NCBI RefSeq assembly: GCF_031455295.1
Contig: NZ_JAVDSL010000001.1
Coordinates: 1,426,001 to 1,490,000 of the forward strand
Source: Leifsonia sp. 1010
Lineage (GTDB): Bacteria; Actinomycetota; Actinomycetes; Actinomycetales; Microbacteriaceae
DNA: 64,000 bases
Direction: 5' to 3'
Positions 53,115-61,374 of the stretch are shown in pieces. Made by a program: the position numbers and the translations under genes. Positions within the stretch are counted from its first letter, which is position 1. The number at the start of each line of letters is the position of its first letter. Below the pieces are notes generated by a model. That model was given only the letters and a program-made list of their open reading frames with translations. It ran no database searches and was not told the origin of the DNA.

Positions 53115-53555
53115 GTGCGAGTCGTGGAGGCCCACATCACTGCGACGGTGCACGAGTTCTTCTCCCAGCAGTGGGTCCTTCTTCTCGCCGGCCGCGTGAC
53201 CACGCGCGGCCGGCGGGAGTTCCGGAGCCGGCTCACCGGCCCGGTCGCCCTGAAGGAGGGCAGCGCGCTCGACGTGAGCGCGCTGCCCGAGCGCGACGTT
53301 CACGCCCTGCTCGTCGCCCGCGGGGCGCCCGACACCTGCGTCCTGGTCAAGGACGGACTCGTGGAGGACGAGATCACGACCCTCTCCTCCGCCCTGCACC
53401 GCGTCTTCCTCTCCCGGGAGGGCGCGCTCATCTCGTGCATCCCCGGGCGCCTGGGCTTCCTGCAGTCCGACGGCGGCCGCACCCGGCTGCTGCTGGGCGC
53501 GGGACGCTCGACCGCGGCCGCCGCACCCGGCACCTCACAGAAACCACCCCAGTAG
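53115..53555 (+). CDS. Hypothetical protein in the SigK-linked operon
   Basis: 146 residues from a GTG with GAGGAGGA upstream. No family recognised. It has no signal peptide or TM helix; the sequence is rich in Leu and Arg with a Ser/Ala/Pro-rich tail (STAAAAPGTSQKPPQ). It starts 17 nt after the DUF4397 stop and ends 8 nt before the next ORF, so it is probably in one operon with both. Confidence 0.65.
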   Translation: MRVVEAHITATVHEFFSQQWVLLLAGRVTTRGRREFRSRLTGPVALKEGSALDVSALPERDVHALLVARGAPDTCVLVKDGLVEDEITTLSSALHRVFLSREGALISCIPGRLGFLQSDGGRTRLLLGAGRSTAAAAPGTSQKPPQ

Positions 53556-53563
53556 GAGAAATC

Positions 53564-53752
53564 ATGTCTGCAGCCACCGCGGACGACATCGCGGCCGCAC
53601 TCGGCGACCTCGCCGTCCGTCTCCCCGCCGCGCCGACCATCGAGCAGCTGGCTCCGATCGTCGCCCGCCTCAGCCGCCGTGAGCGCGCCGTGCTCGCGCT
53701 CGTGTTCGAGCGGCTGGCGGAGGAGCCGGGCGCGGAGCGGCTGAGCGCGTGA
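53564..53752 (+). CDS. Small hypothetical protein
   Basis: 62 residues, starting MSAATADDIAAALGDLAVRLP after AGGAGAAATC. It is predicted to be mostly helical; the segment LSRRERAVLALVFERLAEE looks like a HTH or protein-interaction helix pair, but no family is recognised. It ends 59 bp before the convergent TetR gene. Confidence 0.6.
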   Translation: MSAATADDIAAALGDLAVRLPAAPTIEQLAPIVARLSRRERAVLALVFERLAEEPGAERLSA

Positions 53753-53811
53753 TCGCTCGGTCGGCGGTGCGCTCCGTCAGCCAGACGTCGTTCCGAGGCG
53801 GACCGCTCTCG

Positions 53812-54417
53812 TCACGCCAGGGGCGGCCTCAGGTCGCGGAGCAGGCGCCCGATCCGCTGCCCGATCTCGGCCGGGTTCGCGGGGGAGGGGGCCGCCGCCG
53901 CCTCCGCCATGTACCGGAACGTCCCGGCGAGCATGTGGCTGACCAGCGCTGCCTGGTCGGCCAGATCGACGGGGTCGGCGTCGGGGCTCTCGTTCTCGAG
54001 CCGCAGCCGGAGGATCTCTGCCAGTTCGGACTGGATGGTTCCGAATTGCTCGAGTTGGCGCGCGACCAAGTCGGGGTGGCTCCCGACCGCGCGGAGCCGC
54101 GCGGCGCGGTCCGCGTCATCTGCCACCGCCGGTAGCGCGATCAGGCTCAGTGCCGACGGGAGCAGCGGCCCGCGTTCGATGATGAAGCGCCGGGCACGGC
54201 CCTGGTCGACGCGCGGGCCGTCCGTGCCGATGACGGCCGCATCCTTCGTCTTGAAATGGTTGAAGAAGGTGCGCTGCGAGATGCCGGCCCTCTCGCAGAT
54301 CATGTCGACCGTGACGGCGTCGTAGCCCCGCTCGTTGACGAGGGCCACAGCGGCGGACTCGATGGCCGCCGTCGTCTCGGCGCGATTGCGGCGCCGCGCT
54401 CCGTCAGCGGTCGACAT
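53812..54417 (-). CDS. TetR-family transcriptional regulator
   Basis: 201 residues. HTH: VTVDMICERAGISQRTFFNHFKTKDAAVIGTDGPR, the TetR type often associated with efflux ABC systems. Only 15 bp separate its start from the FtsX-like permease stop, so it is the third gene of the ABC operon and probably represses it by binding the 36-bp palindrome at 56429-56464. Confidence 0.87.
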   Translation of the reverse strand: MSTADGARRRNRAETTAAIESAAVALVNERGYDAVTVDMICERAGISQRTFFNHFKTKDAAVIGTDGPRVDQGRARRFIIERGPLLPSALSLIALPAVADDADRAARLRAVGSHPDLVARQLEQFGTIQSELAEILRLRLENESPDADPVDLADQAALVSHMLAGTFRYMAEAAAAPSPANPAEIGQRIGRLLRDLRPPLA

Positions 54418-54432
54418 GGTCCTCCCGGTGTC

Positions 54433-55722
54433 CTACTCGTAGCGTAGCGAGTCGATCGGGTTCTGCCGGGCGGCTCGACGCGCAGGGAGGACGCCGGCCA
54501 GGAACGCGATGAGCATGATCGCGACGACCACGACGAGGACGGACTCCGGCCGGAACAGCAGGAGCGTGAGCCCGGGCAGCTGCGACAGCGGACCGGCCGC
54601 CGCGGCGGCGCTGATCCCGCTGCCGAGGAGGATCGCCACGACCGCCCCGAGCGCGCTGCCCAGCAGCCCGATGACGACGGCCTCGACGCTGAACAGGGCG
54701 AATACCCTCCGGCTCGGCATCCCCAGGGCTTTCATGAGCCCGATTTCTCGGGTGCGCTCCTGTACACCCATGAACAGGGTGTTCACGATCCCGAAGGCGG
54801 CGGCGATCAGGGCCACCACGGCGAAAGCGTTCAGCACGCCGATGATGCCGTTGATGACGGTCTGGATGGTGCCCAGCTGGTCCGCGATCGTCTGGCCGCT
54901 GAATCCCGCGTCCGCGAGTTCGTCCTTCAGGTCGTCGATTCGCTGCGCGTCAGGGTTTCCGTCGAGGTAGGCGATGGCGAGCGGATACCCGGCGCGGGTG
55001 TCCAGGCCGGCCCGCTGGGAGGTGACGAGGGCGTCAAGGAGGGCGTTGTTCGCGCCCGCGCCGCTGGCGAGCAGGCTGGTGCGAGCCACGCCGACGATCG
55101 TCGCGATGACCGTCTGAGGCCTGCCCATCGCGTCGGTCAGGCCGAGGGTGACCTCGGTACCGACGGCGTCGGCGGCCGACTTCAGGCCCAGCGGCTCCAG
55201 ATACGACTCGGGCAGCACCAGCTGATGCGCGGAGGCGTTCTGATCAAGCTGGTCCCCGGCGGCGAGATCGGCCCGGGTGATGGACGAGGTGGGATTGATC
55301 GAGAGCTGGTACCGGTCGCCGTCGGCGGCCGCGATGTAGTCGACCGCGACACTCTGGATCGGGGCGACCCGCTCGATGCCGTCGATCTTCCCGATCGCGG
55401 CCACATCGGCGTCCGAGAGCGTGCCGCCGCTCGCTCCGAGCGGGTTCGGAGCACCGCCTGCGGCGGCCGCCGCGCCCCCCGCCTCCGGGTCGTACTTCTG
55501 CGGTCCGGTGCCCGTGGGTGCGGATCGCTGGACGAGGAGGACGTCCTGAGAGCCGAGCGACGCCAGCTGCTTGGTGACGTAGTCGGAGACCCCCGAACCG
55601 AGCGCCGTGGTCAGGGTGAGGGTGAACGCGCCGACGAAGAGCGACAGCACGGTGAGGATCGCCCGCGTCTTGGTCCGGAAGACGTTGCGCGCCGCTGTCC
55701 GGATGAGTTCGCCCGTTCTCAT
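54433..55722 (-). CDS. MacB/FtsX-type ABC transporter permease
   Basis: 429 residues. One N-terminal TM helix (about 20-45) is followed by a large extracytoplasmic domain (about 50-280) and three C-terminal TM helices with the FtsX-domain phrases FGIVNTLFMGVQERTREIGLMKALGMPSRRVFALFSVEAVVIGLLGSALG and FLAGVLPARRAARQNPIDSLRYE. The ATG at 55722 overlaps the ATPase stop (ATGA). Such permeases form MacB-like mechanotransmission exporters for lipoproteins, peptides or drugs. Confidence 0.9.
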   Translation of the reverse strand: MRTGELIRTAARNVFRTKTRAILTVLSLFVGAFTLTLTTALGSGVSDYVTKQLASLGSQDVLLVQRSAPTGTGPQKYDPEAGGAAAAAGGAPNPLGASGGTLSDADVAAIGKIDGIERVAPIQSVAVDYIAAADGDRYQLSINPTSSITRADLAAGDQLDQNASAHQLVLPESYLEPLGLKSAADAVGTEVTLGLTDAMGRPQTVIATIVGVARTSLLASGAGANNALLDALVTSQRAGLDTRAGYPLAIAYLDGNPDAQRIDDLKDELADAGFSGQTIADQLGTIQTVINGIIGVLNAFAVVALIAAAFGIVNTLFMGVQERTREIGLMKALGMPSRRVFALFSVEAVVIGLLGSALGAVVAILLGSGISAAAAAGPLSQLPGLTLLLFRPESVLVVVVAIMLIAFLAGVLPARRAARQNPIDSLRYE

Positions 55723-56405
55723 GCCGCCACCTCCGCGGCGATGCGGCCATCGGTGATGGTCACCCGGCGGTCGCATCGCGCCGCCAGGTCATCGTCGTGG
55801 GTGACGAGCACGAGGGTGATCCCGTCCGTCTCCCGCGACGACAGCAGTAAATCCTCCACGTGGGCTCCGGTGGTGCTGTCGAGGTTGCCGGTCGGTTCGT
55901 CGGCGAAGATGACGCTGGGATCTCCGACGAGAGCGCGGGCGATGACCACGCGCTGCTTCTGCCCTCCGGAAAGCGCCGTTGCCGCATTCTTCGCTTTGTC
56001 GGCGAGGTCGAGACGCTCGAGAACCTCCATCCCGCGCCGGGCTCGCTCCTTCCGCGATACCCCGCGGATCGCCAGCGGCAACGTCACGTTCTCGAGGACG
56101 GTCAGGTTCGGAATGAGGAAGAACTGCTGGAACACGAAGCCGAACCGTTCGTTCCGGAGGTTGTCGAGTTCCCGCCTTCCCAGGTGCGACGCGGGCCGAC
56201 CATCGATGAGCATCTCCCCGTCGTCCGGACGATCCAGTAAGGCGAGCAGGTGCATCAGAGTCGACTTGCCCGACCCGCTCCTGCCGACGATCGCCACGCT
56301 CTCTCCCGGAGCGATGTCCAGATCCACTCCGCGCAGCGCCTCGAACCGGCTCTCTCCGGTCCCGTAGGTCTTCGAGAGACCCTTGGCGCTCAAGATCGCT
56401 TCCAC
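55719..56405 (-). CDS. ABC transporter ATP-binding protein (MacB/LolD type)
   Basis: 228 residues from a GTG 6 nt after GGAGGT. Walker A GRSGSGKST, signature ALSGGQKQR, Walker B VIFADEPTGNLDS and the H-loop VTHDDD are all intact. It energises the coupled FtsX-type permease. It is the first gene of a three-gene operon (ATPase, permease, TetR) with a strong dyad operator directly upstream. Confidence 0.92.
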   Translation of the reverse strand: MEAILSAKGLSKTYGTGESRFEALRGVDLDIAPGESVAIVGRSGSGKSTLMHLLALLDRPDDGEMLIDGRPASHLGRRELDNLRNERFGFVFQQFFLIPNLTVLENVTLPLAIRGVSRKERARRGMEVLERLDLADKAKNAATALSGGQKQRVVIARALVGDPSVIFADEPTGNLDSTTGAHVEDLLLSSRETDGITLVLVTHDDDLAARCDRRVTITDGRIAAEVAA

Positions 56406-56428
56406 CAGCACACCTCCATTTGTCGTTA

Positions 56429-56464
56429 GTGCAGTCACTGTAACATATGGTGCAGTGACTGCAC
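56429..56464 (-). promoter_or_regulatory. Operator with 12-bp arms upstream of the ABC operon
   Basis: GTGCAGTCACTG (56429-56440) and CAGTGACTGCAC (56453-56464) are perfect inverted arms around a 12-bp AT-rich spacer. The site is 24 bp from the ATPase GTG and covers the likely promoter, so it is the probable TetR-binding site. Confidence 0.7.
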
Positions 56465-56489
56465 ATGACGCCCTATGGAGGCGCACGCC

Positions 56490-57155
56490 TCACGGCGCGA
56501 TCGGGGTCCCCGTCACGATCACGTTGTTGCGGTAGTGGCCGGTGGAGTCGTCGAAGACGCCGCCGCAGGTGATGAGCACGAGCTTCGCCGGGCCGGTCTC
56601 GACGAAGAAGTCCTTCAGCGACCCGGGCGCCTTCTGCGGCTGGGCGACGCCGTCGACCCGGAAGCTGCGAGGGCCGGAGTCGCCGGTGAGCACGACCTCC
56701 GCGCCGGGCGCCACGTCCTTGAGGCGGCTGAACGGCCCGATGCCGTCCCAGGCATCCACGTGGGCGACGACCACGATCGAGCCCGTCGTGGCGGATACGC
56801 CTGACGAGTAGCGGTACCAACCGGCGGTGTGCGATTCGGACGGAATGGTGACGTCGCCCGTCGGATCGAGACCGACGGGGACGACCGGCATATCGATGCC
56901 GAGCGACGCGACAGCGACGCGCGCGGGCGGCTGCTCCGGCGCGACGGGCGGAGCCGACCGGGTGTCGATGGTCGTGCGCGGGATGTCGGGCGTCGGGGAC
57001 GACGCAGCGGGCGGCGACGAAGTGGGGCCGACGCTCGGAGCCGTCGGCGTCGGTGCAACGCTCGCGCCTGTCGTGCACCCCGTGAGCACCACCAACGCGA
57101 GGGCGGCACCGAACACGGCGGCCGCCCTCGCGTGGGCTGTGGTGTGGGGACTCAT
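56490..57155 (-). CDS. Class F-like sortase with lipoprotein signal
   Basis: 221 residues. An N-terminal signal ends in lipobox LTGC (Cys27). A Pro/Ser/Thr-rich linker (about 30-75) leads to the sortase beta-barrel: His in VVAHVDAWDG, Cys in LITCGGVFD and Arg in GHYRNNVIV, so the His-Cys-Arg triad is complete. It shares the short class F layout found in actinobacteria. Lipid anchoring of a sortase is unusual. It overlaps the DUF4397 gene (ATGA), which is its likely partner. Confidence 0.87.
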   Translation of the reverse strand: MSPHTTAHARAAAVFGAALALVVLTGCTTGASVAPTPTAPSVGPTSSPPAASSPTPDIPRTTIDTRSAPPVAPEQPPARVAVASLGIDMPVVPVGLDPTGDVTIPSESHTAGWYRYSSGVSATTGSIVVVAHVDAWDGIGPFSRLKDVAPGAEVVLTGDSGPRSFRVDGVAQPQKAPGSLKDFFVETGPAKLVLITCGGVFDDSTGHYRNNVIVTGTPIAP

Positions 57156-58006
57156 CCCCGGGTGGACTCCGCACGGGTGCGGCGGACGACGAGACCGGCC
57201 GTGACGGCGGCCGTCAGCAGGAGCGCGATGGCGCCGACCCACAGCGCGGTCTGCTCCGACTGGGCTGCCTGGTCTGCACGGAACGCGGCACCGGTGGTGC
57301 CGGCCTGCACGCCGTTCGGCGGCGTCCCCAGGCCGTCGATGGTCTGGACCATCAGCGCCAGGTTCTTGTCGGTGGCGCTGCCGTAGGCGTAGACGATCGT
57401 GTTCGTTCCGTCGGCGATCGTCACGTCGGCCGGGCCGATCAGGGCGGGCTCGGTCGTTCCCGCGGCCGTCACCGAAGCGGAGACGGTGGATGCGGGCAGG
57501 TCGAGCTTCGCCTCGTTCGGGTTGGTCAGGTTGCTGACGACGGCCTTCCCTCCCGCGACGACGTCGACCGCGGGTGCGGCGGCGACGTGGCGGACGGTCA
57601 GACGGCCCTGCCCGGCAGCCGTGGCGGACATGTCGTTCGTGAACAACGTGGCCGTCGGCTTGCCCGACGCGTCGAGGTGGGCGACCGCCGAGTAGTTGCC
57701 TCCCGCCGCGAGCGGCAGGTCGACCGGGCCGATCACCGGGCTGTCCGTCGCCGAGGCGGCGCCCACCTTGGTGATCGAGACGCTGTAGGTCCCGGCCGGC
57801 AGGGTCAGCGGACCGGCCATCGTGCCCGGCTGGAAGTTCTTGATCGTGTCGGTGCCGTTCACCCACACGTCGACGGGCGTGCCGGGCACTCCGTGGATCA
57901 CAGAGAGCTGGACGTCCGACTCGGCAGCCGTGGCGGGGGCGGCGCTCACCGCGAACGCGAGCGCGGCGATCACCACGGCCGAAGCGGAAACTGCTCTGAT
58001 CTTCAT
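57152..58006 (-). CDS. DUF4397 membrane-anchored surface protein
   Basis: 284 residues. The signal peptide ends at ATA; the two DUF4397 units are VQLSVIHGVPGTPVDVWVNGTDTIKNFQPGTMAG and RLTVRHVAAAPAVDVVAGGKAVVSNL. The C-terminus has a TM helix (ALWVGAIALLLTAAVTAGLVV) and a basic tail RRTRA, with no LPxTG motif visible. CCTAGGAGG precedes the ATG. It is probably co-expressed with the sortase from the SigK-like promoter upstream. Confidence 0.87.
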   Translation of the reverse strand: MKIRAVSASAVVIAALAFAVSAAPATAAESDVQLSVIHGVPGTPVDVWVNGTDTIKNFQPGTMAGPLTLPAGTYSVSITKVGAASATDSPVIGPVDLPLAAGGNYSAVAHLDASGKPTATLFTNDMSATAAGQGRLTVRHVAAAPAVDVVAGGKAVVSNLTNPNEAKLDLPASTVSASVTAAGTTEPALIGPADVTIADGTNTIVYAYGSATDKNLALMVQTIDGLGTPPNGVQAGTTGAAFRADQAAQSEQTALWVGAIALLLTAAVTAGLVVRRTRAESTRG

Positions 58007-58054
58007 CGATCCTCCTAGGGATGTCGGACGCGGGATCGCGTCGCATGCCCATAC

Positions 58055-58081
58055 ATTCCGGGCGGAGGGCGAATCGGATGC
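58055..58081 (-). promoter_or_regulatory. SigK-like promoter GCATCC-15-CGGAAT (minus strand)
   Basis: On the minus strand, GCATCC (58081-58076) and CGGAAT (58060-58055) are separated by 15 bp. Around the -35, GGTGCATCCGATTCGCCC closely matches GGTGCATCCGATCGCCC upstream of the other DUF4397 gene. The predicted start site is about 40 nt before the ATG at 58006. Confidence 0.65.
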
Positions 58082-58138
58082 ACCTCATCCCGATTCCCGG
58101 AGGAAATGGAGGAAACGGCGGCAGCGGACCTGGCCCGG

Positions 58139-58912
58139 TCAGCGTGCCGCGGACAGGGTTCCCCGGACGATGCTGTCGCCCGAGTGCGCCGGATCGCCGT
58201 TGAGCGGCTGCTGCGAGATGTCGACGACCGGATAGTCAGCCGCCGCGATGTTGGGCGGCATCACGAAGCGACCGGTGCCGCCATCCAACAGGCCCACACT
58301 GATCGACTTGGTGAGGTCGCTGTTCATCAGCCACACCTCGCGGTAAGCGGTGCCGGGGGAGTGCACGGCCGGGGAGTCCAGTTCGACCGCCAGGACCGTC
58401 GTGCCGTCGGGCTCTCGCTCCATGGTGGCCTGACCGTTGGAGGTCGACCACGCGGGCAGCCCGGCCAGCGTGGCCTGCGCCTCCACCTGGGGCGCCGGAC
58501 GGATGAACACGACGAGAGCCACAGCGACGGCGACGAGCGCGACCGCCGCCGCGGAGACCAGGTACGGCCAGCGACGACGGCCGCCGCGTCCCCGGCGGCG
58601 CGGGGCGACATCCCGCGTCGGGGAAGCATCAGCCCGAGTGCCCGAAGGGATGCCGTCGTCGACCGCGACGGTGGAGGTCGCGGGCGGGTCGAGTGTCAGC
58701 TGCGCGCTGATGTTCTCCCACACGCGGGGAGCGGGCTCCTGAAGGGCGAAGTCGACCGGGCCGTTCTCACGCGCCGCACGCGTCACGCGCGTGAGGCGCT
58801 CCAGCTCCGTCCGGCACTCCGGGCAGGTCATCACGTGGTCGACGTCTCGCGCATCGATGTCCGTCTCGCCGAGGGCGAGCATGGCGAGGACGTCCGGGTC
58901 GCTATGCGTCAT
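58139..58912 (-). CDS. rskA: RskA-type anti-sigma factor (anti-sigma-K)
   Basis: 257 residues. The cytoplasmic N-terminus has a zinc-type HxxxCxxC (DHVMTCPEC) anti-sigma module. One TM helix lies at about 118-140 (PYLVSAAAVALVAVAVALVVFI), and the extracytoplasmic C-terminus is the RskA domain (EVWLMNSDLTKSISVGLLDGGTGRFVMPPN). In mycobacteria RskA holds SigK until regulated proteolysis or redox change. It overlaps the sigma gene by 11 nt. Confidence 0.9.
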   Translation of the reverse strand: MTHSDPDVLAMLALGETDIDARDVDHVMTCPECRTELERLTRVTRAARENGPVDFALQEPAPRVWENISAQLTLDPPATSTVAVDDGIPSGTRADASPTRDVAPRRRGRGGRRRWPYLVSAAAVALVAVAVALVVFIRPAPQVEAQATLAGLPAWSTSNGQATMEREPDGTTVLAVELDSPAVHSPGTAYREVWLMNSDLTKSISVGLLDGGTGRFVMPPNIAAADYPVVDISQQPLNGDPAHSGDSIVRGTLSAAR

Positions 58913-59444
58913 CCGCGTCCTCCAACCGTGCCCGCAGCCGGAGAAGGCTGCGCCGGATATGACTCTTGACCGTACCCAACGGAAGGTCGAGTTTCGCCGC
59001 GATCTGGGTATGGGTCAGCCGATCGTAGAAGGCGAGCCGCATGATCTGCTGCGCCACCGGCTCCAGCTGGTCGAGCTCCTGGCTCATGGCGACGCTGTCG
59101 GCGATCTCATCCGTCCAGCTCAGCGACTGGAGGTACACGCTCTCCATGAACGCCTCCAATTCGCGCTGCCGTTTCGCCCGCGCCTCGTAGGCGTCGACGA
59201 TCTTGTGGCGGGTGATCGCCATCAGCCAGGTGCTGAGCTTCGCGCGCTCCGGATCGAAACCCGCGCGGCCCTGCCAGGCGGCGACGAACACCTGCTGCGT
59301 CACGTCCTCCGCGTCGGAGACGTTGCCGAGCGAGCGCAGCGCGAGCGTGTAGACCAGCCGTCCCCAGCGCTGGTACAACAGCTCGATCGCGGACACATCG
59401 CCGGCGTGCAGTGCGCCGACGAGTGAACGCTCCGTGTCATCCAC
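58902..59444 (-). CDS. sigK: ECF RNA polymerase sigma factor, SigK-like
   Basis: 180 residues. Region 2 contains AEDVTQQVFVAAWQGRAGFDPERAKLSTWLMAITRHKIVDAYEARAK and region 4 LTHTQIAAKLDLPLGTVKSHIRRSLLRLRARLE, both typical of the SigK/SigL-type ECF group. The pairing with RskA and two matching promoters (52285, 58055) support the SigK-like assignment. Its own upstream region shows no obvious copy of that promoter. Confidence 0.9.
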   Translation of the reverse strand: MDDTERSLVGALHAGDVSAIELLYQRWGRLVYTLALRSLGNVSDAEDVTQQVFVAAWQGRAGFDPERAKLSTWLMAITRHKIVDAYEARAKRQRELEAFMESVYLQSLSWTDEIADSVAMSQELDQLEPVAQQIMRLAFYDRLTHTQIAAKLDLPLGTVKSHIRRSLLRLRARLEDADDA

Positions 59445-59509
59445 GCAGTCATCATCGCTCGCAGGTCCTCAGAAAGCGAGCAAACGGCGGCTTTCTGGCG
59501 AAAAACGCC

Positions 59510-59776
59510 TCAGCGCCGTGCGCGTCTGGCCGCGCGGTTCCTCGCGAGCACCCAGCCGACGACCCCGCCGATCAGGAAGACGAGCACCACCAGCAGCCAG
59601 GTCGGCACCTGCACCTGCGTCCACAGCACGAAGATGGTCGCGCGATCGCCGCCGACGAGGTTCTGCACGGCGACGATCACCAGCAGCAGGATGAGCACGA
59701 TCGCCAGCCACTTGCGTTTCAGGAACCGCGTCAGACGGTTCTCGTCATCCCGACCCGTGTTCCCCGCGCTGCTCAT
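59510..59776 (-). CDS. LapA-domain (DUF1049) membrane protein
   Basis: 88 residues with TM helices at about 24-42 and 57-79 and a strongly basic C-terminus (ARNRAARRARR), the layout of LapA/DUF1049 proteins. A cytoplasmic N-terminus carries charged residues. Function unknown in actinobacteria; in enterobacteria LapA/B-type proteins help assemble lipopolysaccharide, which does not apply here. Confidence 0.85.
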   Translation of the reverse strand: MSSAGNTGRDDENRLTRFLKRKWLAIVLILLLVIVAVQNLVGGDRATIFVLWTQVQVPTWLLVVLVFLIGGVVGWVLARNRAARRARR

Positions 59777-59818
59777 CCGGTCAGTATGGCGGCGGGGAGG
59801 GGCGGGTCGCCAGGGGCG

Positions 59819-60190
59819 TCAGTGCCGTGTGACGTTCTCGTTGACCCAGTCGCGCAGGTGGGCCAGCGGGGCACCGGCGCTCCGGCCGAGCGGGGTGAGG
59901 GAGTACTCGACGCGGGGTGGGACCTCGGCGAACACCGTGCGGTCGACCAGGCCCGCATCCCCCAAGCGCTTCAGCGTCGCCGACAGCACCTTCGGGCTGA
60001 CGCCCTGCAGGTCGCGCTTGAGCTCGCCGAACCGGCGAGGCCCATCCTCCAGCGCGCCGATCGCCAGCGCCGTCCACTTGTTGGCGAGCAGGTCGAGCAT
60101 CTCGCGGCACGGGCAGGCGGCGGCATAGACGTCGTTACGGTCGCAGGTGTCGGTATGGGCCGGGGCGAGGGGAGCTGCTGCGAGCGTCAT
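59819..60190 (-). CDS. HxlR-family transcriptional regulator
   Basis: 123 residues, single winged helix (ACPCREMLDLLANKWTALAIGALEDGPRRFGELKRDLQGVSPKVLSATLKRLGDAGLVDRTVF). Cys in the CPC stretch and an earlier CDRND could sense electrophiles or oxidants, as known for HxlR relatives such as YodB (inference). It is divergent from the reductase at 60312, with four GGTAACC-type half-sites between them. Confidence 0.87.
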   Translation of the reverse strand: MTLAAAPLAPAHTDTCDRNDVYAAACPCREMLDLLANKWTALAIGALEDGPRRFGELKRDLQGVSPKVLSATLKRLGDAGLVDRTVFAEVPPRVEYSLTPLGRSAGAPLAHLRDWVNENVTRH

Positions 60191-60209
60191 GGCAGGGAGT
60201 ATACGGGAC

Positions 60210-60286
60210 GGTAACCAAAGGGAAGTGGCCTCCCACCTGCGCTTTCATGGTTACCTCGGGGTAACCAGGTGCCCTTGCGGGTAACC
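60210..60286. promoter_or_regulatory. HxlR operator region with repeated GGTAACC sites
   Basis: GGTAACC occurs at 60210-60216, 60260-60266 and 60280-60286, and its reverse complement GGTTACC at 60249-60255. The last two pairs form a 7-4-7 inverted repeat (60249-60266) and a direct repeat 20 bp apart. They fill the spacer between HxlR and the divergent reductase, so the HxlR protein probably controls both. Confidence 0.65.
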
Positions 60287-60311
60287 ACATTGCTTCCCGG
60301 ATGCTGATCGC

Positions 60312-61334
60312 ATGACTTCCAACGACGTCCGCGCGGTCGTCCAGACCGGCGCGCTCCCCACCTCAGATTCCCGCAGCCTGGTCGACACCCGCATCCCCGC
60401 GCCCGAACCCCGCCCGCATGACCTGATCGTCGAGGTCACCGCCGTCTCGGTCAACCCGGTGGATGTGAAACTGCGGGGTGGGGCCGCCCCGGCCGGCGGA
60501 CAGCGGGTGCTCGGCTTCGATGCGGCGGGCACAGTGCGCGCGGTCGGCAGTGACGTGACCCTGTTCCAGCCCGGAGACCACGTCTACTATGCCGGCGCCA
60601 TCGACCGGCCGGGCAGCAACGCCGCCCTCCAGGCCGTCGACGAGCGGATCGTCGGCCGCCGCCCCGCCAGCCTGACCGCCGCACACGCGGCCGCCCTCCC
60701 GCTCACCGCCCTCACCGCGTGGGAGGCCCTGTTCGACAAGCTCCGCATCGACGAAGCGGCGACGGGGACGCTCCTCGTCGTGGGCGGAGCGGGTGGTGTC
60801 GGGTCGATGGCCATCCAGCTCGCGCGCGCCCTGCGGCCGGGCGTCCGCATCGTCGCCACCGCATCCCGACCGGAGAGCGACGCCTGGGTGCGTGATCTGG
60901 GCGCCCACGACGTCGTCGACCACCACGGCGATCTCGCCGCGCAGGTGCTCGCGACCGAGCCGGACGGAATCGAGTGGATTCTGACCACCAACTCCATCGG
61001 GCAGCTGCCGGTCTACGAGCGGATGCTGCGGCCGTTCGGTGAGATCGTCGCGATCGACGACCCCTCGCACCTCGATGTGGTGTCGCTGAAGTCGAAGGCA
61101 TTGACCTGGCATTGGGAGTTCATGTTCGCGCGCTCACTTCACCAGGCGCCCGACCTCATTCGTCAGCACGAGATCCTCGACGCGATCACCGAACTGGTCG
61201 ACACCGGCCGGCTGCGTTCGACCGCGACCACCGTGCTCCACCCGATCGACGCCGAGACCCTCCGACAGGCGCACGCGCTCGTCGAGAGCGGCCGTGTCAT
61301 CGGCAAAGTCGTCCTCACGGACGAAGACGCCTGA
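60312..61334 (+). CDS. Zinc-type/quinone-reductase-like alcohol dehydrogenase family protein
   Basis: 340 residues, medium-chain dehydrogenase fold without zinc-binding Cys clusters. GroES part: VSVNPVDVKLRGGAAPAGGQRVLGFDAAGTVRAVGSDVTLFQPGDHVYYAG; Rossmann part: LLVVGGAGGVGSMAIQLARALRPGVRIVATASRPES. These belong to the NADPH:quinone/zeta-crystallin-like group. It probably reduces quinones or enones. HxlR-controlled, and followed closely by the GlcG/HbpS-like gene. Confidence 0.88.
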   Translation: MTSNDVRAVVQTGALPTSDSRSLVDTRIPAPEPRPHDLIVEVTAVSVNPVDVKLRGGAAPAGGQRVLGFDAAGTVRAVGSDVTLFQPGDHVYYAGAIDRPGSNAALQAVDERIVGRRPASLTAAHAAALPLTALTAWEALFDKLRIDEAATGTLLVVGGAGGVGSMAIQLARALRPGVRIVATASRPESDAWVRDLGAHDVVDHHGDLAAQVLATEPDGIEWILTTNSIGQLPVYERMLRPFGEIVAIDDPSHLDVVSLKSKALTWHWEFMFARSLHQAPDLIRQHEILDAITELVDTGRLRSTATTVLHPIDAETLRQAHALVESGRVIGKVVLTDEDA

Positions 61335-61374
61335 CTCCCTCTCCTCCTCCAACCCTGCAACGAAAGGAACACCC

